A stretch of 64,000 bases of DNA from Streptomyces chartreusis NRRL 3882. GTDB lineage: Bacteria > Actinomycetota > Actinomycetes > Streptomycetales > Streptomycetaceae. The stretch spans positions 3,534,001 to 3,598,000 of the forward strand of contig NZ_LT963352.1 in assembly GCF_900236475.1 (NCBI RefSeq), written 5' to 3'. Each line of letters begins with the position of its first letter. Positions within the stretch are counted from its first letter, which is position 1. Shown one piece after another: positions 50,090 to 57,747 of this stretch. The translations under genes and the position numbers were made by a program. The notes below the pieces were generated by a model that worked only from the letters and a program-made list of their open reading frames with translations, did not search any database and was not told the DNA's origin.

Positions 50090-51154
50090 TCAACCGCCCG
50101 CGGGCGCCGCCGTACTGCTGCGCACCACCAGGCTGGTCGCCAGCTCCACCCGGGTCGCCGCCGGAGTGCCCGCCTCGCGGCCGAGGTCGAGGACCAGCTT
50201 GGCCGCCGCCTCGGCCATCTCCGTCAGCGGCTGCCGTACGGTCGTCAGCGGCGGCCCGACCAGGGGCGCCAGCGGCAGATCGTCGAACCCGACCACGCTC
50301 AGGTCCTCGGGGATGCGCAGCCCCAGCTCGCGCGCGGCCTCGTACAGCCCGAGCGCCTGGAGGTCGTTCCCGGCGAAGACGGCGGTCGGCCGGTCCGGGC
50401 GACGCAGCAGCTCCAGGCCGATCCGGTAGCCGGCCTCGTGGTGGAAGTCGCCGTTCGCGATCAGCGCGGGGTCGACCGGCAGACCGGCGGTCTCCAGCGC
50501 GGCCCGGTAGCCGTCGACCCGGGCGCGGCTGCACATCATCTGCGTCGGCCCGCTGATCGCGCCGATCCTGCGGTGTCCCAGGTCGACCAGGTGCCGGGTG
50601 GCCGCGAGACCCCCCTGCCAGTTGGTCGCGCCGATCGACGGCACGTCGGCCCCCGGGTCACCGGCCGGGTCCATCACCACGAACGGGATGGAGCGGCTGG
50701 TCAGCAGCGCCCGCTGCGACTCGTCGAGTCCGGACAGGACCAGGATCACGCCGTGCGGGCGGCGCGCGGCGACCTGGTCGGCCCAGGTCCGCCCGGGGGT
50801 GAGCCGCCCGGCGCTCTCCGACAGCACCACGCTGAGCCCCGCGTCCCGGGCCACGTTCTCCACACCCCGGATGACCTCCAGCGCCCAGGCGCTCTCCAGC
50901 TCGTGGAAGACCAGGTCGATCAGCGGCGAGCGGGTCGCCTCGGCACGGCGGCGCCGGTAGCCGTGGGCGCGCAGCAGATCCTCGACGCGGGCCCGGGTGG
51001 CGGGGGCGACGTCGGCCCGGCCGTTGAGGACCTTCGAAACAGTCGGCGCCGACACACCGGCCTCACGGGCGATCTCGGCGAGCGTCGCGGTCTGCGCGCT
51101 GCGCCCCTGCGTCCGGGTTTGCGTCCGGCTTTCAACCGGCTCCGGGGATGTCAT
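50090..51154 (-). CDS. LacI-family transcriptional regulator
   Basis: 354 residues. The N-terminal helix-turn-helix (TLAEIAREAGVSAPTVSKVL, then NGRADVAPATR) is followed by a periplasmic-binding-type effector domain with the typical SRSIPFVVMDPAGD, ATRHLVDLGHRRIG and TAVFAGNDLQALG. It sits between the GH10 xylanase and the GH3 glycosidase and probably senses a xylo- or gluco-oligosaccharide to control both. The ATG at 51154 has TACGAT seven nt upstream, so it may be leaderless. Longer in-frame extensions to 51478 overlap the divergent GH3 gene and are rejected. Confidence 0.92.
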   Translation of the reverse strand: MTSPEPVESRTQTRTQGRSAQTATLAEIAREAGVSAPTVSKVLNGRADVAPATRARVEDLLRAHGYRRRRAEATRSPLIDLVFHELESAWALEVIRGVENVARDAGLSVVLSESAGRLTPGRTWADQVAARRPHGVILVLSGLDESQRALLTSRSIPFVVMDPAGDPGADVPSIGATNWQGGLAATRHLVDLGHRRIGAISGPTQMMCSRARVDGYRAALETAGLPVDPALIANGDFHHEAGYRIGLELLRRPDRPTAVFAGNDLQALGLYEAARELGLRIPEDLSVVGFDDLPLAPLVGPPLTTVRQPLTEMAEAAAKLVLDLGREAGTPAATRVELATSLVVRSSTAAPAGG

Positions 51155-51182
51155 GGCGGCGATCGTATCCCTGCGGGCCCCC

Positions 51183-51211
51183 TTGACGAAGTCCCCGCGG
51201 CGCCATAGGTT
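51183..51211 (+). promoter_or_regulatory. Candidate promoter of the GH3 gene
   Basis: TTGACG (51183-51188) and TAGGTT (51206-51211) are 17 nt apart. Downstream, GAACATTCGAC and GAAACATTCGTG form a repeated motif (about 51216-51248) that could be a regulator site; CGAA-N3-TTCG within it is palindromic. Confidence 0.5.
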
Positions 51212-51317
51212 CCCGGAACATTCGACATACTTACCGAAACATTCGTGGAAGCGGGCGTGAGAGACGCTCGTGAGCACCGTTCGTGAGAGGGCCGTCCGTC
51301 CACCCGACAGGAGCTTC

Positions 51318-53630
51318 ATGACCACCGCGCCCTGGCGTGACCCCGCCCTGCCCGCCGCCGCCCGCGTCGACGACCTGCTCTCCCGGATGACCCTGGAGGA
51401 GAAGACCGCCCAGCTGTACGGCGTGTGGGTGGGCGCCGCGACGGACGGCGACGGGGTCGCTCCGCACCAGCACGACATGACCGTGGACTACGAGTGGGAC
51501 GAGCTGATCACCCGCGGCCTGGGCCAGCTCACGCGCTCCTTCGGCACCGCCCCCGTGGACCCGGCGCTGGGCGCGCAGGCGCTGGCCCGCGCCCAGCGCC
51601 GCATCACCGAGGCCGGCCGCTTCGGCATCCCGGCGGTCGCCCACGAGGAGTGCCTGGCCGGCTTCACCGCCTGGCAGGCCACGGCCTACCCGGTCCCGCT
51701 GGCCTGGGGCGCGACCTGGGACCCCCCGCTGGTCGAGGAGATGGCCCGGCGCATCGGCGACGACCTGCGCTCGGCCGGCGTGCACCAGGGCCTCGCGCCC
51801 GTCCTGGACGTCGTACGCGATCCGCGCTGGGGCCGCGTGGAGGAGACGATCGGCGAGGACCCGTACCTGGTCGGCACGGTCGGCACGGCCTATGTGCGGG
51901 GCCTGGAGTCGGCCGGAGTCATCGCCACGCTGAAGCACTTCGCCGGGTACGCCTCCTCGGCCGGCGCCCGCAACCTGGCGCCCGTACGGGCCGGCACCCG
52001 CGAGTTCGCGGACGTCACCCTCCCGCCCTTCGAGATGGCGCTGCGCGAGGGCGGCGCCCGTTCGGTGATGGCCGCCTACACGGAGCGGGACGGCGTCCCG
52101 GCCTCGGCGGACCCCGAGCTGCTGACCGGACTCCTGCGCGAGGAGTGGGGCTTCACCGGCACGGTCGTCGCGGACTACTTCGGCATCGGCTTCCTCCACA
52201 CCCTCCACCGGGTCGCCGGCACCCCGGCCGAGGCGGCCCACGCGGCCCTTCAGGCCGGCATCGACGTGGAACTGCCGAGCCTCAAGTGCTACGGCGATCC
52301 GCTGGTGGACGCGGTCCGCTCGGGCCGGGTCCCCGAGGAGCTCGTGGACCGCGCGGCCCGCCGCGTCCTGCTCCAGAAGTGCGAACTGGGCCTGCTGGAC
52401 GAGGACTGGACCCCCGAGCCGGCCGCCACGGTCGACCTCGACTCCACGGGCAACCGGATCCTGGCCCGCCGCATCGCCGAGGAGTCCGTCGTCCTGCTCG
52501 ACAACCCCGACGGCCTGCTGCCGCTGGCCCCCGACACCCGGATCGCGGTGGTCGGCCCCCGGGCGGCCGACGCCCTGGCCATGCTGGGCTGCTACTCGTT
52601 CCCCTCCCATGTCCTCACCCACCACCCCGGCGTGCCCACCGGCATCGAGATCCCGACGGTCCTCGACGCCCTGCGCACCGAACTGCCCGACGCCAAGGTG
52701 ACGTTCACGCAGGGCTGCGACGTGACGGACCCGGACACCTCCGGCTTCGAGGAGGCCGTCGCCCGCACCGCCGAGGCGGACGTGTGCGTGGCGGTCCTCG
52801 GCGACCGGGCGGGCCTGTTCGGCCGCGGTACCTCGGGCGAGGGCTGTGACGCGACGGACCTCGCCCTGCCGGGCGCCCAGGGCGAGCTGCTGGACGCGCT
52901 GGTCGCCACCGGCGTCCCCGTGGTGCTGGTGCTGCTGACCGGCCGTCCCTACGCGCTCGGCCGCTGGCACGGCCGCCTGGGCGCGGTCGTCCAGGCGTTC
53001 TTCCCGGGGGAGGAGGGCGGCCCGGCAGTGGCGGGAGTGCTGTCGGGCCGCGTGAACCCGTCGGGCCGTCTCCCCGTGAGCGTCCCGCAGGCCCCCGGCG
53101 GCCAGCCCTGGACGTACCTCCAGCCGCCCCTCGGCCTCGCGGGCGAGGTCAGCAACCTCGACCCGACCCCGCTGTACGCCTTCGGGCACGGCCGCTCGTA
53201 CACGACGTTCGCCTGGGAGGACGGCACGGGCGGCGAGGAGCCGGCGGAGATCGGCACGGACGGGACGTACGACGTCTCGGTGACCGTCCGCAACACGGGC
53301 GACCGCGAGGGCGCGGAGGTCGTGCAGCTGTATCTGCACGACCCGGTGGCGTCGGTGACCCGCCCCGACGTGCGGCTGATCGGCTACCAGCGTGTGACGG
53401 CGGCCCCGGGCGAGGCGGTGCGGGTGACGTTCCGCTTCCACCCGGACCTGTCGTCCTTCACCGACCGCTCGGGCCGGCGCGTGGTCGAACCGGGCGCCCT
53501 GGAGCTGCGGCTGGCGGCGTCCAGCGCGGACGTACGCCACACGGCACGCCTCATCCTCACGGGCCCGCTCCGGGTGCTCGGCGCCGACCGGCGGCTGCGC
53601 TGCGAGACCGAGGTGACGGACGCGGGGTGA
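51318..53630 (+). CDS. GH3 beta-glycosidase (beta-glucosidase or beta-xylosidase)
   Basis: 770 residues, no signal peptide, so it acts in the cytoplasm on imported oligosaccharides. The GH3 barrel has KHFAGY, and the nucleophile Asp is D286 in GTVVADYFGI. The alpha/beta sandwich domain follows (VVLLDNPDGLLPLAPDTRIA), then a C-terminal fibronectin-like domain (DVSVTVRNTGDREGAEVVQL, then YLHDP). AGGAG four nt before the ATG at 51318 decides the start over a GTG at 51270. It is divergent from the LacI regulator gene; context with GH10 favours xylo-oligosaccharides, but glucosidase activity is equally possible from sequence. Confidence 0.93.
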   Translation: MTTAPWRDPALPAAARVDDLLSRMTLEEKTAQLYGVWVGAATDGDGVAPHQHDMTVDYEWDELITRGLGQLTRSFGTAPVDPALGAQALARAQRRITEAGRFGIPAVAHEECLAGFTAWQATAYPVPLAWGATWDPPLVEEMARRIGDDLRSAGVHQGLAPVLDVVRDPRWGRVEETIGEDPYLVGTVGTAYVRGLESAGVIATLKHFAGYASSAGARNLAPVRAGTREFADVTLPPFEMALREGGARSVMAAYTERDGVPASADPELLTGLLREEWGFTGTVVADYFGIGFLHTLHRVAGTPAEAAHAALQAGIDVELPSLKCYGDPLVDAVRSGRVPEELVDRAARRVLLQKCELGLLDEDWTPEPAATVDLDSTGNRILARRIAEESVVLLDNPDGLLPLAPDTRIAVVGPRAADALAMLGCYSFPSHVLTHHPGVPTGIEIPTVLDALRTELPDAKVTFTQGCDVTDPDTSGFEEAVARTAEADVCVAVLGDRAGLFGRGTSGEGCDATDLALPGAQGELLDALVATGVPVVLVLLTGRPYALGRWHGRLGAVVQAFFPGEEGGPAVAGVLSGRVNPSGRLPVSVPQAPGGQPWTYLQPPLGLAGEVSNLDPTPLYAFGHGRSYTTFAWEDGTGGEEPAEIGTDGTYDVSVTVRNTGDREGAEVVQLYLHDPVASVTRPDVRLIGYQRVTAAPGEAVRVTFRFHPDLSSFTDRSGRRVVEPGALELRLAASSADVRHTARLILTGPLRVLGADRRLRCETEVTDAG

Positions 53631-53639
53631 CGGCGGGGG

Positions 53640-53897
53640 TCAGCCGGAGCCCACCGACTCGAACCGCCAGCGGTGCACGGCCCGGGTCACCAACTCCCCG
53701 TCCGGCTCCGGCAGTTCGGGCAGCTCTGCGCCGTACGGGGCGTCCCACCAGGTGATGACGAGGACCCGGTCCTGGGGAGCGCGCAGGGTCTCCCGGCGCA
53801 GGGGCTGAGCGGGGAGCTCCTGCGCCCGCGCCCAGGCCAGCAGGTCCTCGCCCCGCCCTGGCACCGCCCGCGCCTCCCACATCAAGGCGACCGTCAC
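53640..53897 (-). CDS. Small ABM/Dabb-like protein coupled to tsaD
   Basis: 85 residues. VTVALMWEARAVPGRGEDLL, then AWARAQELPAQPLRRETLRA and DRVLVITWWD, resembles a small ferredoxin-like barrel of the antibiotic-biosynthesis-monooxygenase or Dabb type, which usually dimerises. Catalytic residues cannot be named. The GTG start overlaps the tsaD stop codon (GTGA), so translation is coupled to tsaD. It converges on the GH3 gene with a 9-bp gap. The function is unknown. Confidence 0.8.
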   Translation of the reverse strand: MTVALMWEARAVPGRGEDLLAWARAQELPAQPLRRETLRAPQDRVLVITWWDAPYGAELPELPEPDGELVTRAVHRWRFESVGSG

Positions 53898-55000
53898 GAG
53901 TAGAGGTTCTCCTTGCTGATCTCGTGCACATGGTCGTGGCCGTGCCCGTGGCCCGGCACGTGCGGCTCCGTGACCGGCAGCGAGGAGTCCGCCGGCAGGT
54001 CCCAGCTCGACGCGGCCCGGTTGCGGGCCACCATCTCGGCGCCGAGCGCGGCGACCATCGCACCGTTGTCCGTGCACAGCTTGGGCCGCGGCACCCGCAG
54101 CCGGATCCCGGCCGCCTCGCAGCGCTCCTGGGCCAGGGCGCGCAGCCGGGAGTTGGCGGCCACGCCGCCGCCGATCATCAGGTGGTCGACACCCTCGTCC
54201 TTGCAGGCCCGGACGGCCTTGCGGGTCAGTACGTCCACGACCGCCTCCTGGAAGGAGGCCGCCACGTCCCGCACCGGGACCTCCTCCCCCGCCGCCCGCT
54301 TCGCCTCGATCCAGCGGGCCACGGCCGTCTTCAGCCCCGAGAAGGAGAAGTCGTAGACCGGATCGCGCGGACCGGTCAGGCCGCGCGGGAAGGCGATCGC
54401 GTCCGGGTCGCCCTCGCGTGCGTACCGGTCGATGACCGGGCCGCCCGGGAAGCCCAGGTTCAGCACACGGGCGATCTTGTCGAAGGCCTCACCGGCCGCG
54501 TCGTCGATGGTCGCGCCCATCGGGCGGACGTCGGAGGTGATGTCCGAGGACAGCAGCAGCGAGGAGTGGCCGCCGGACACCAGCAGCGCCATGGTCGGCT
54601 CCGGCAGCGCGCCGTGCTCCAGCTGGTCGACGCAGATGTGCGAGGCGAGGTGGTTGACGCCGTACAGGGGCTTGCCGAGCGCGTAGGCGTACGCCTTCGC
54701 CGCCGAGACGCCGACCAGCAGGGCACCGGCGAGGCCGGGACCGGCGGTGACGGCGATGCCGTCGAGGTCGCGGGCGCTCACTCCCGCTTCCTTCAGCGCG
54801 CGGTCGATGGTGGGGACCATCGCCTCCAGATGGGCCCGGGAGGCGACCTCGGGCACGACACCGCCGAACCGGGCGTGCTCGTCGACGCTGGAGGCGACGG
54901 CGTCGGCGAGCAGGGTGGTGCCGCGGACGATACCGACACCGGTCTCGTCACAGGAGGTCTCGATGCCGAGAACGAGAGGCTCGTCGCGTGAGTCAGCCAT
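53894..55000 (-). CDS. tsaD: tRNA t6A transferase TsaD, with His-rich tail
   Basis: 368 residues. It transfers the threonylcarbamoyl group to A37 of ANN-decoding tRNAs with TsaB and TsaE. Motifs: LGIETSCDETGVGIV at the N-terminus, metal ligands H117 and H121 in GVNHLASH, VSGGHSSLL, and the ASKHA nucleotide fold (IGGGVAANSRLR, LCTDNGAMVA). The normal protein ends soon after; here about 45 residues follow, including HVPGHGHGHDHVHE, a likely metal-binding tail. The start overlaps the rimI stop codon by 8 bp. Confidence 0.96.
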   Translation of the reverse strand: MADSRDEPLVLGIETSCDETGVGIVRGTTLLADAVASSVDEHARFGGVVPEVASRAHLEAMVPTIDRALKEAGVSARDLDGIAVTAGPGLAGALLVGVSAAKAYAYALGKPLYGVNHLASHICVDQLEHGALPEPTMALLVSGGHSSLLLSSDITSDVRPMGATIDDAAGEAFDKIARVLNLGFPGGPVIDRYAREGDPDAIAFPRGLTGPRDPVYDFSFSGLKTAVARWIEAKRAAGEEVPVRDVAASFQEAVVDVLTRKAVRACKDEGVDHLMIGGGVAANSRLRALAQERCEAAGIRLRVPRPKLCTDNGAMVAALGAEMVARNRAASSWDLPADSSLPVTEPHVPGHGHGHDHVHEISKENLYS

Positions 55001-55523
55001 TGATCTGGGTTCCTTGTACGGAAGTCGAACCCGCGGCGGAGCCGCTGTCGGGTTTCGTGGTCAGTCGCATCACCAGGGCGTCCACATTCCCCGGCTGGTA
55101 GTAGCCGCGCCGGAAGCCGATGGCCTCGAAGCCGAAGCGCTCGTACAGCTTCTGCGCGCGGACGTTGTCCACACGGCACTCCAGCATCACTTCGGCGCAT
55201 TCGAAGGCGGTCGCGGCCCGCAGCAGTTCGGCGAGGAGACGGCCGCCCAGCCCCGTCCCCCAGTACTCCCGGGTGACGGCGATGGTCTGGATGTCGGCCT
55301 GCTCGCCGGAGGAGGCGACACCGGCGTACCCGACGATCCGCTCCCCCGCCTCCGCCACGAGGTACTTCCGGCTCGCCTCCGGCCCGCGCGCGTGGGCCAG
55401 CTCGGACCAGAACATGCCCCGCGACCAGGCGTCGTCGGGGAACAGGTCCCGCTCCAGCTCCAGCACGGGGTCGATGTCCCACCAGCGCATCTCGCGCAGC
55501 ACACACGTCTCGGACCCGGTCAC
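54993..55523 (-). CDS. rimI: Ribosomal protein alanine N-acetyltransferase RimI
   Basis: 176 residues with the GNAT fold. The acetyl-CoA loop region is IQTIAVTREYWGTGLGGRLL, followed by LECRVDNVRAQKLYERFGFE and the RimI-like GFRRGYYQPGNVDALVMRL. It acetylates the N-terminus of ribosomal protein S18 in the best-known case. The GTG start overlaps the tsaB stop codon (GTGA), and the 3' end overlaps tsaD, so the three genes form one coupled unit, as is common in actinobacteria. Confidence 0.94.
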   Translation of the reverse strand: MTGSETCVLREMRWWDIDPVLELERDLFPDDAWSRGMFWSELAHARGPEASRKYLVAEAGERIVGYAGVASSGEQADIQTIAVTREYWGTGLGGRLLAELLRAATAFECAEVMLECRVDNVRAQKLYERFGFEAIGFRRGYYQPGNVDALVMRLTTKPDSGSAAGSTSVQGTQING

Positions 55524-56173
55524 TTGGGGGTGACCACCTTGTAGTTCTTGGGGACCTGGGCGTCGGGGCGGCGCAGGTACAGCGGCCGGGGCGCGGGGAG
55601 GTCCGCGCCCGCCGCCAGCCGTTCGGCGGCCAGCCGGGCGAGCGCGGCGGCGGACACGTGCTCGGGTTCGTGCGCCTGGGGGAAGGTGTCCGGGTACAGC
55701 AGCGCGCCCGCGCCGACCGCGGGCAGGCCCGCGACCTGCCCGGCGATGTCGGCGGGCCGGTCGACGGCCGGGTCGGTGACACGGGTGCGGGAGTCGGCGT
55801 AGCGGGCCCAGTAGACCTCCTTGCGGCGGGCGTCGGTCGCCACGACGAACGGGCCCTCCAGGTCGGCGGCGTAGGCGAGGCCGTCCAGTGTGCACACGCC
55901 GTGCACGGGGACGCCGAGCGCGAGTCCGAAGGTCTCGGCGGTCATCAGGCCGACGCGCAGTCCGGTGTACGGGCCCGGCCCGATGCCGGCGACGACCCCG
56001 GTGACGGCGTCGAGCTTCAGACCGGCCTCGGCGAGCACCCGGTCGATCGCGGGCAGCAGCAGTTCACCGTGCCGGCGCGCGTCCACCTGACTCGACGAGG
56101 CGATGACGTCCCGGCCGTCGTGCAGCGCGACGGTGACGGCGGGTGTGGCGGTATCCAGAGCGAGCAAGAGCAC
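55520..56173 (-). CDS. tsaB: t6A biosynthesis protein TsaB
   Basis: 217 residues with an ASKHA-type half: LLLALDTATPAVTVALHDGR, RRHGELLLPAIDRVL and VAGIGPGPYTGLRVGLMTAE are the family signature. It dimerises with TsaD and recruits TsaE. The GTG start has TAGGCT six nt upstream, consistent with a leaderless mRNA from a promoter at the head of the tsaB-rimI-tsaD unit. Confidence 0.95.
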   Translation of the reverse strand: MLLLALDTATPAVTVALHDGRDVIASSSQVDARRHGELLLPAIDRVLAEAGLKLDAVTGVVAGIGPGPYTGLRVGLMTAETFGLALGVPVHGVCTLDGLAYAADLEGPFVVATDARRKEVYWARYADSRTRVTDPAVDRPADIAGQVAGLPAVGAGALLYPDTFPQAHEPEHVSAAALARLAAERLAAGADLPAPRPLYLRRPDAQVPKNYKVVTPK

Positions 56174-56310
56174 GCAAACAGCCTACGGCTCCCCGGGGCC
56201 CGTGTCGGACGTACCTGTCAGGCCGTCACCTGCTGCTACCGTCACCTTCCGTCACGGCGCGGTATGCGCACCGTGCACGACAGGGACGTACGACGTGGAG
56301 GTGGGCGCCG

Positions 56311-56868
56311 GTGGCAGTCAGCAGCTCGGGGATCGTGGCCGGGCTCACCGCCGCGGCCCTGGCGACGGTCGGTTACCTCGCCCACCAGGCGGCACAGACC
56401 CTCCCGGCCGGCCTGGGCCGGGCGCACGCGGGCACCACACCCCCGGCCGGCACCTCGAAGGCGCCGCCCCGGGCCAGGAAGGACCCCGCCGCGCTGCCCG
56501 CCGGCTCCGGCGAGGGCGCACGGGTCGTGTACTCCCTGCACGGCGACCGGGTGTGGCTGGTCGGCGGTGACGAGGTGGTCACCCGCACGTTCGAGGTCAC
56601 CCCGAGCGCGGTGGATCCGGCCCCGGGGAACTACGCGGTCACGTCCCGCTCGAACGCGGTCACCGGCTCCGACGGCGTCCCCGTCGAACACGTCGTGCGC
56701 TTCACCAGCGTGGGCGGTGTGGTGATCGGCTTCAGCGCGGCCGTGAACGACTCGGCCCCGGCACCGGCCCCGAAGGAACGCACGGGCGGCATCCGCGAGT
56801 CACGCGCGGACGGCGAGGCGATGTGGACGTTCGCGACGATCGGCCGCAAGGTCGTGGTCGTCCGCTAG
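56311..56868 (+). CDS. Exported or anchored protein of unknown function
   Basis: 185 residues. One hydrophobic N-terminal segment (GIVAGLTAAALATVGYLAHQ) serves as signal or anchor. A Pro/Ala linker leads to a beta-rich domain (VVYSLHGDRVWLVGGDEVVT, then RTFEVTPSAVDPAPGNYAVT), ending TFATIGRKVVVVR. The HGDRVWLV and PGNY segments recall the region before the catalytic loop of L,D-transpeptidases, but the HxxxxxxxxCxxH active-site Cys is absent, so I do not call it an enzyme. GGAGG eight nt before the GTG at 56311 decides the start. It is divergent from tsaB. Confidence 0.72.
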   Translation: MAVSSSGIVAGLTAAALATVGYLAHQAAQTLPAGLGRAHAGTTPPAGTSKAPPRARKDPAALPAGSGEGARVVYSLHGDRVWLVGGDEVVTRTFEVTPSAVDPAPGNYAVTSRSNAVTGSDGVPVEHVVRFTSVGGVVIGFSAAVNDSAPAPAPKERTGGIRESRADGEAMWTFATIGRKVVVVR

Positions 56869-56903
56869 CACCCACGTCCGCGATCCGATCCGGACGACGG
56901 GCC

Positions 56904-57080
56904 CTAGGCGGCTTCCCGGTGGTCGGCCACCGGATCGACCGGCCCGGCGAAGTCCGGTTCCGGAACCCGCGGTGGCGTGGAGATCAGCGCCGCCGCCTCG
57001 CCCGCCGCCAGCAGGTCACGCATGGACACCCCGGCGACCGCGAACGGCAGCGGCTGCCCCTTGCTCTCTGTAGCCGACAT
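56904..57080 (-). CDS. 58-residue protein of unknown function
   Basis: A short gene with a good Shine-Dalgarno sequence (GGGAGG, six nt before the ATG at 57080). The product starts MSATESKGQPLPFAVAGVSM and continues with RDLLAAGEAAALISTPPRVP, then an acidic Pro-rich tail ending ADHREAA. Codon use is normal for the genome. No membrane segment or known motif is present. A 24-bp palindrome lies 26 bp upstream of the ATG, so expression is probably regulated. The family is not recognised. Confidence 0.65.
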   Translation of the reverse strand: MSATESKGQPLPFAVAGVSMRDLLAAGEAAALISTPPRVPEPDFAGPVDPVADHREAA

Positions 57081-57105
57081 GGACGCCTCCCGAAGGCGGG
57101 GCGGG

Positions 57106-57129
57106 CGTAGTTAGGCAGACCTAACTACG
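57106..57129. promoter_or_regulatory. Iron-box-like palindrome before the 58-residue gene
   Basis: CGTAGTTAGG-CAGA-CCTAACTACG: perfect 10-bp arms with a 4-nt centre. The TTAGG and CCTAA halves recall the DmdR1/IdeR iron box, but the spacing is shorter than the 19-bp consensus, so another regulator is possible. Its position fits an operator for the minus-strand small gene. Confidence 0.65.
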
Positions 57130-57222
57130 GACTGGATACCATGTGACCACGCACAAGACGCCGAACGCAACATTTTGCCGACGCCTTGTCGGAACGTTCA
57201 TCAAAACACCACGCGCCGGGAG

Positions 57223-57747
57223 CTACGCCCCGAGCACGCTCAGGTCCGCCGAAGCCCAGCGTTCCCCCACACCGGTGATCGTCATCTGCCGGACCTCGTC
57301 GGTCGTGTCGCCCACCGCGCGGTGGATCACCACCTGGAGCCGGTCCTCGGTCAGCTCCTCGACCTTGCCCTCGCCCCACTCCACGACGACCACGGACTCG
57401 GGCAGCGAGACGTCGAGATCGAGGTCCTCCATCTCGTCCAGCCCGCCGGAGAGCCGGTAGGCGTCGACATGGACCAGCGGCGGCCCGTCGCCCAGCGAGG
57501 GATGCACCCGGGCGATCACGAACGTCGGCGAGGTGACGGCCCCGCGCACGCCGAGTCCCTCGCCCAGCCCACGCGTCAGGGTCGTCTTGCCCGCTCCGAG
57601 CTCTCCGCTGAGCATCACCAGGTCACCGGCGCGCAGCAGTTTCGCGAGTCGGCGGCCCAGCTCCCGCATCTGCTCGGGGGAGGTGACGACGATCTGGACG
57701 GAGGATCCCGGCTCAGCCGGGTTGTGCGGTGCTGCTGGTGCTTCCAT
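57223..57747 (-). CDS. tsaE: t6A biosynthesis ATPase TsaE
   Basis: 174 residues. The P-loop is SGELGAGKTTLTRGL, followed by SPTFVIARV and VHVDAYRL, which are family hallmarks, and VVVEWGEG. It hydrolyses ATP to reset the TsaB-TsaD complex during t6A synthesis. Its 5' end overlaps the alpha/beta-hydrolase gene by 35 bp, so the two are probably co-translated. It is separated from tsaB by the 58-residue gene. Confidence 0.95.
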   Translation of the reverse strand: MEAPAAPHNPAEPGSSVQIVVTSPEQMRELGRRLAKLLRAGDLVMLSGELGAGKTTLTRGLGEGLGVRGAVTSPTFVIARVHPSLGDGPPLVHVDAYRLSGGLDEMEDLDLDVSLPESVVVVEWGEGKVEELTEDRLQVVIHRAVGDTTDEVRQMTITGVGERWASADLSVLGA

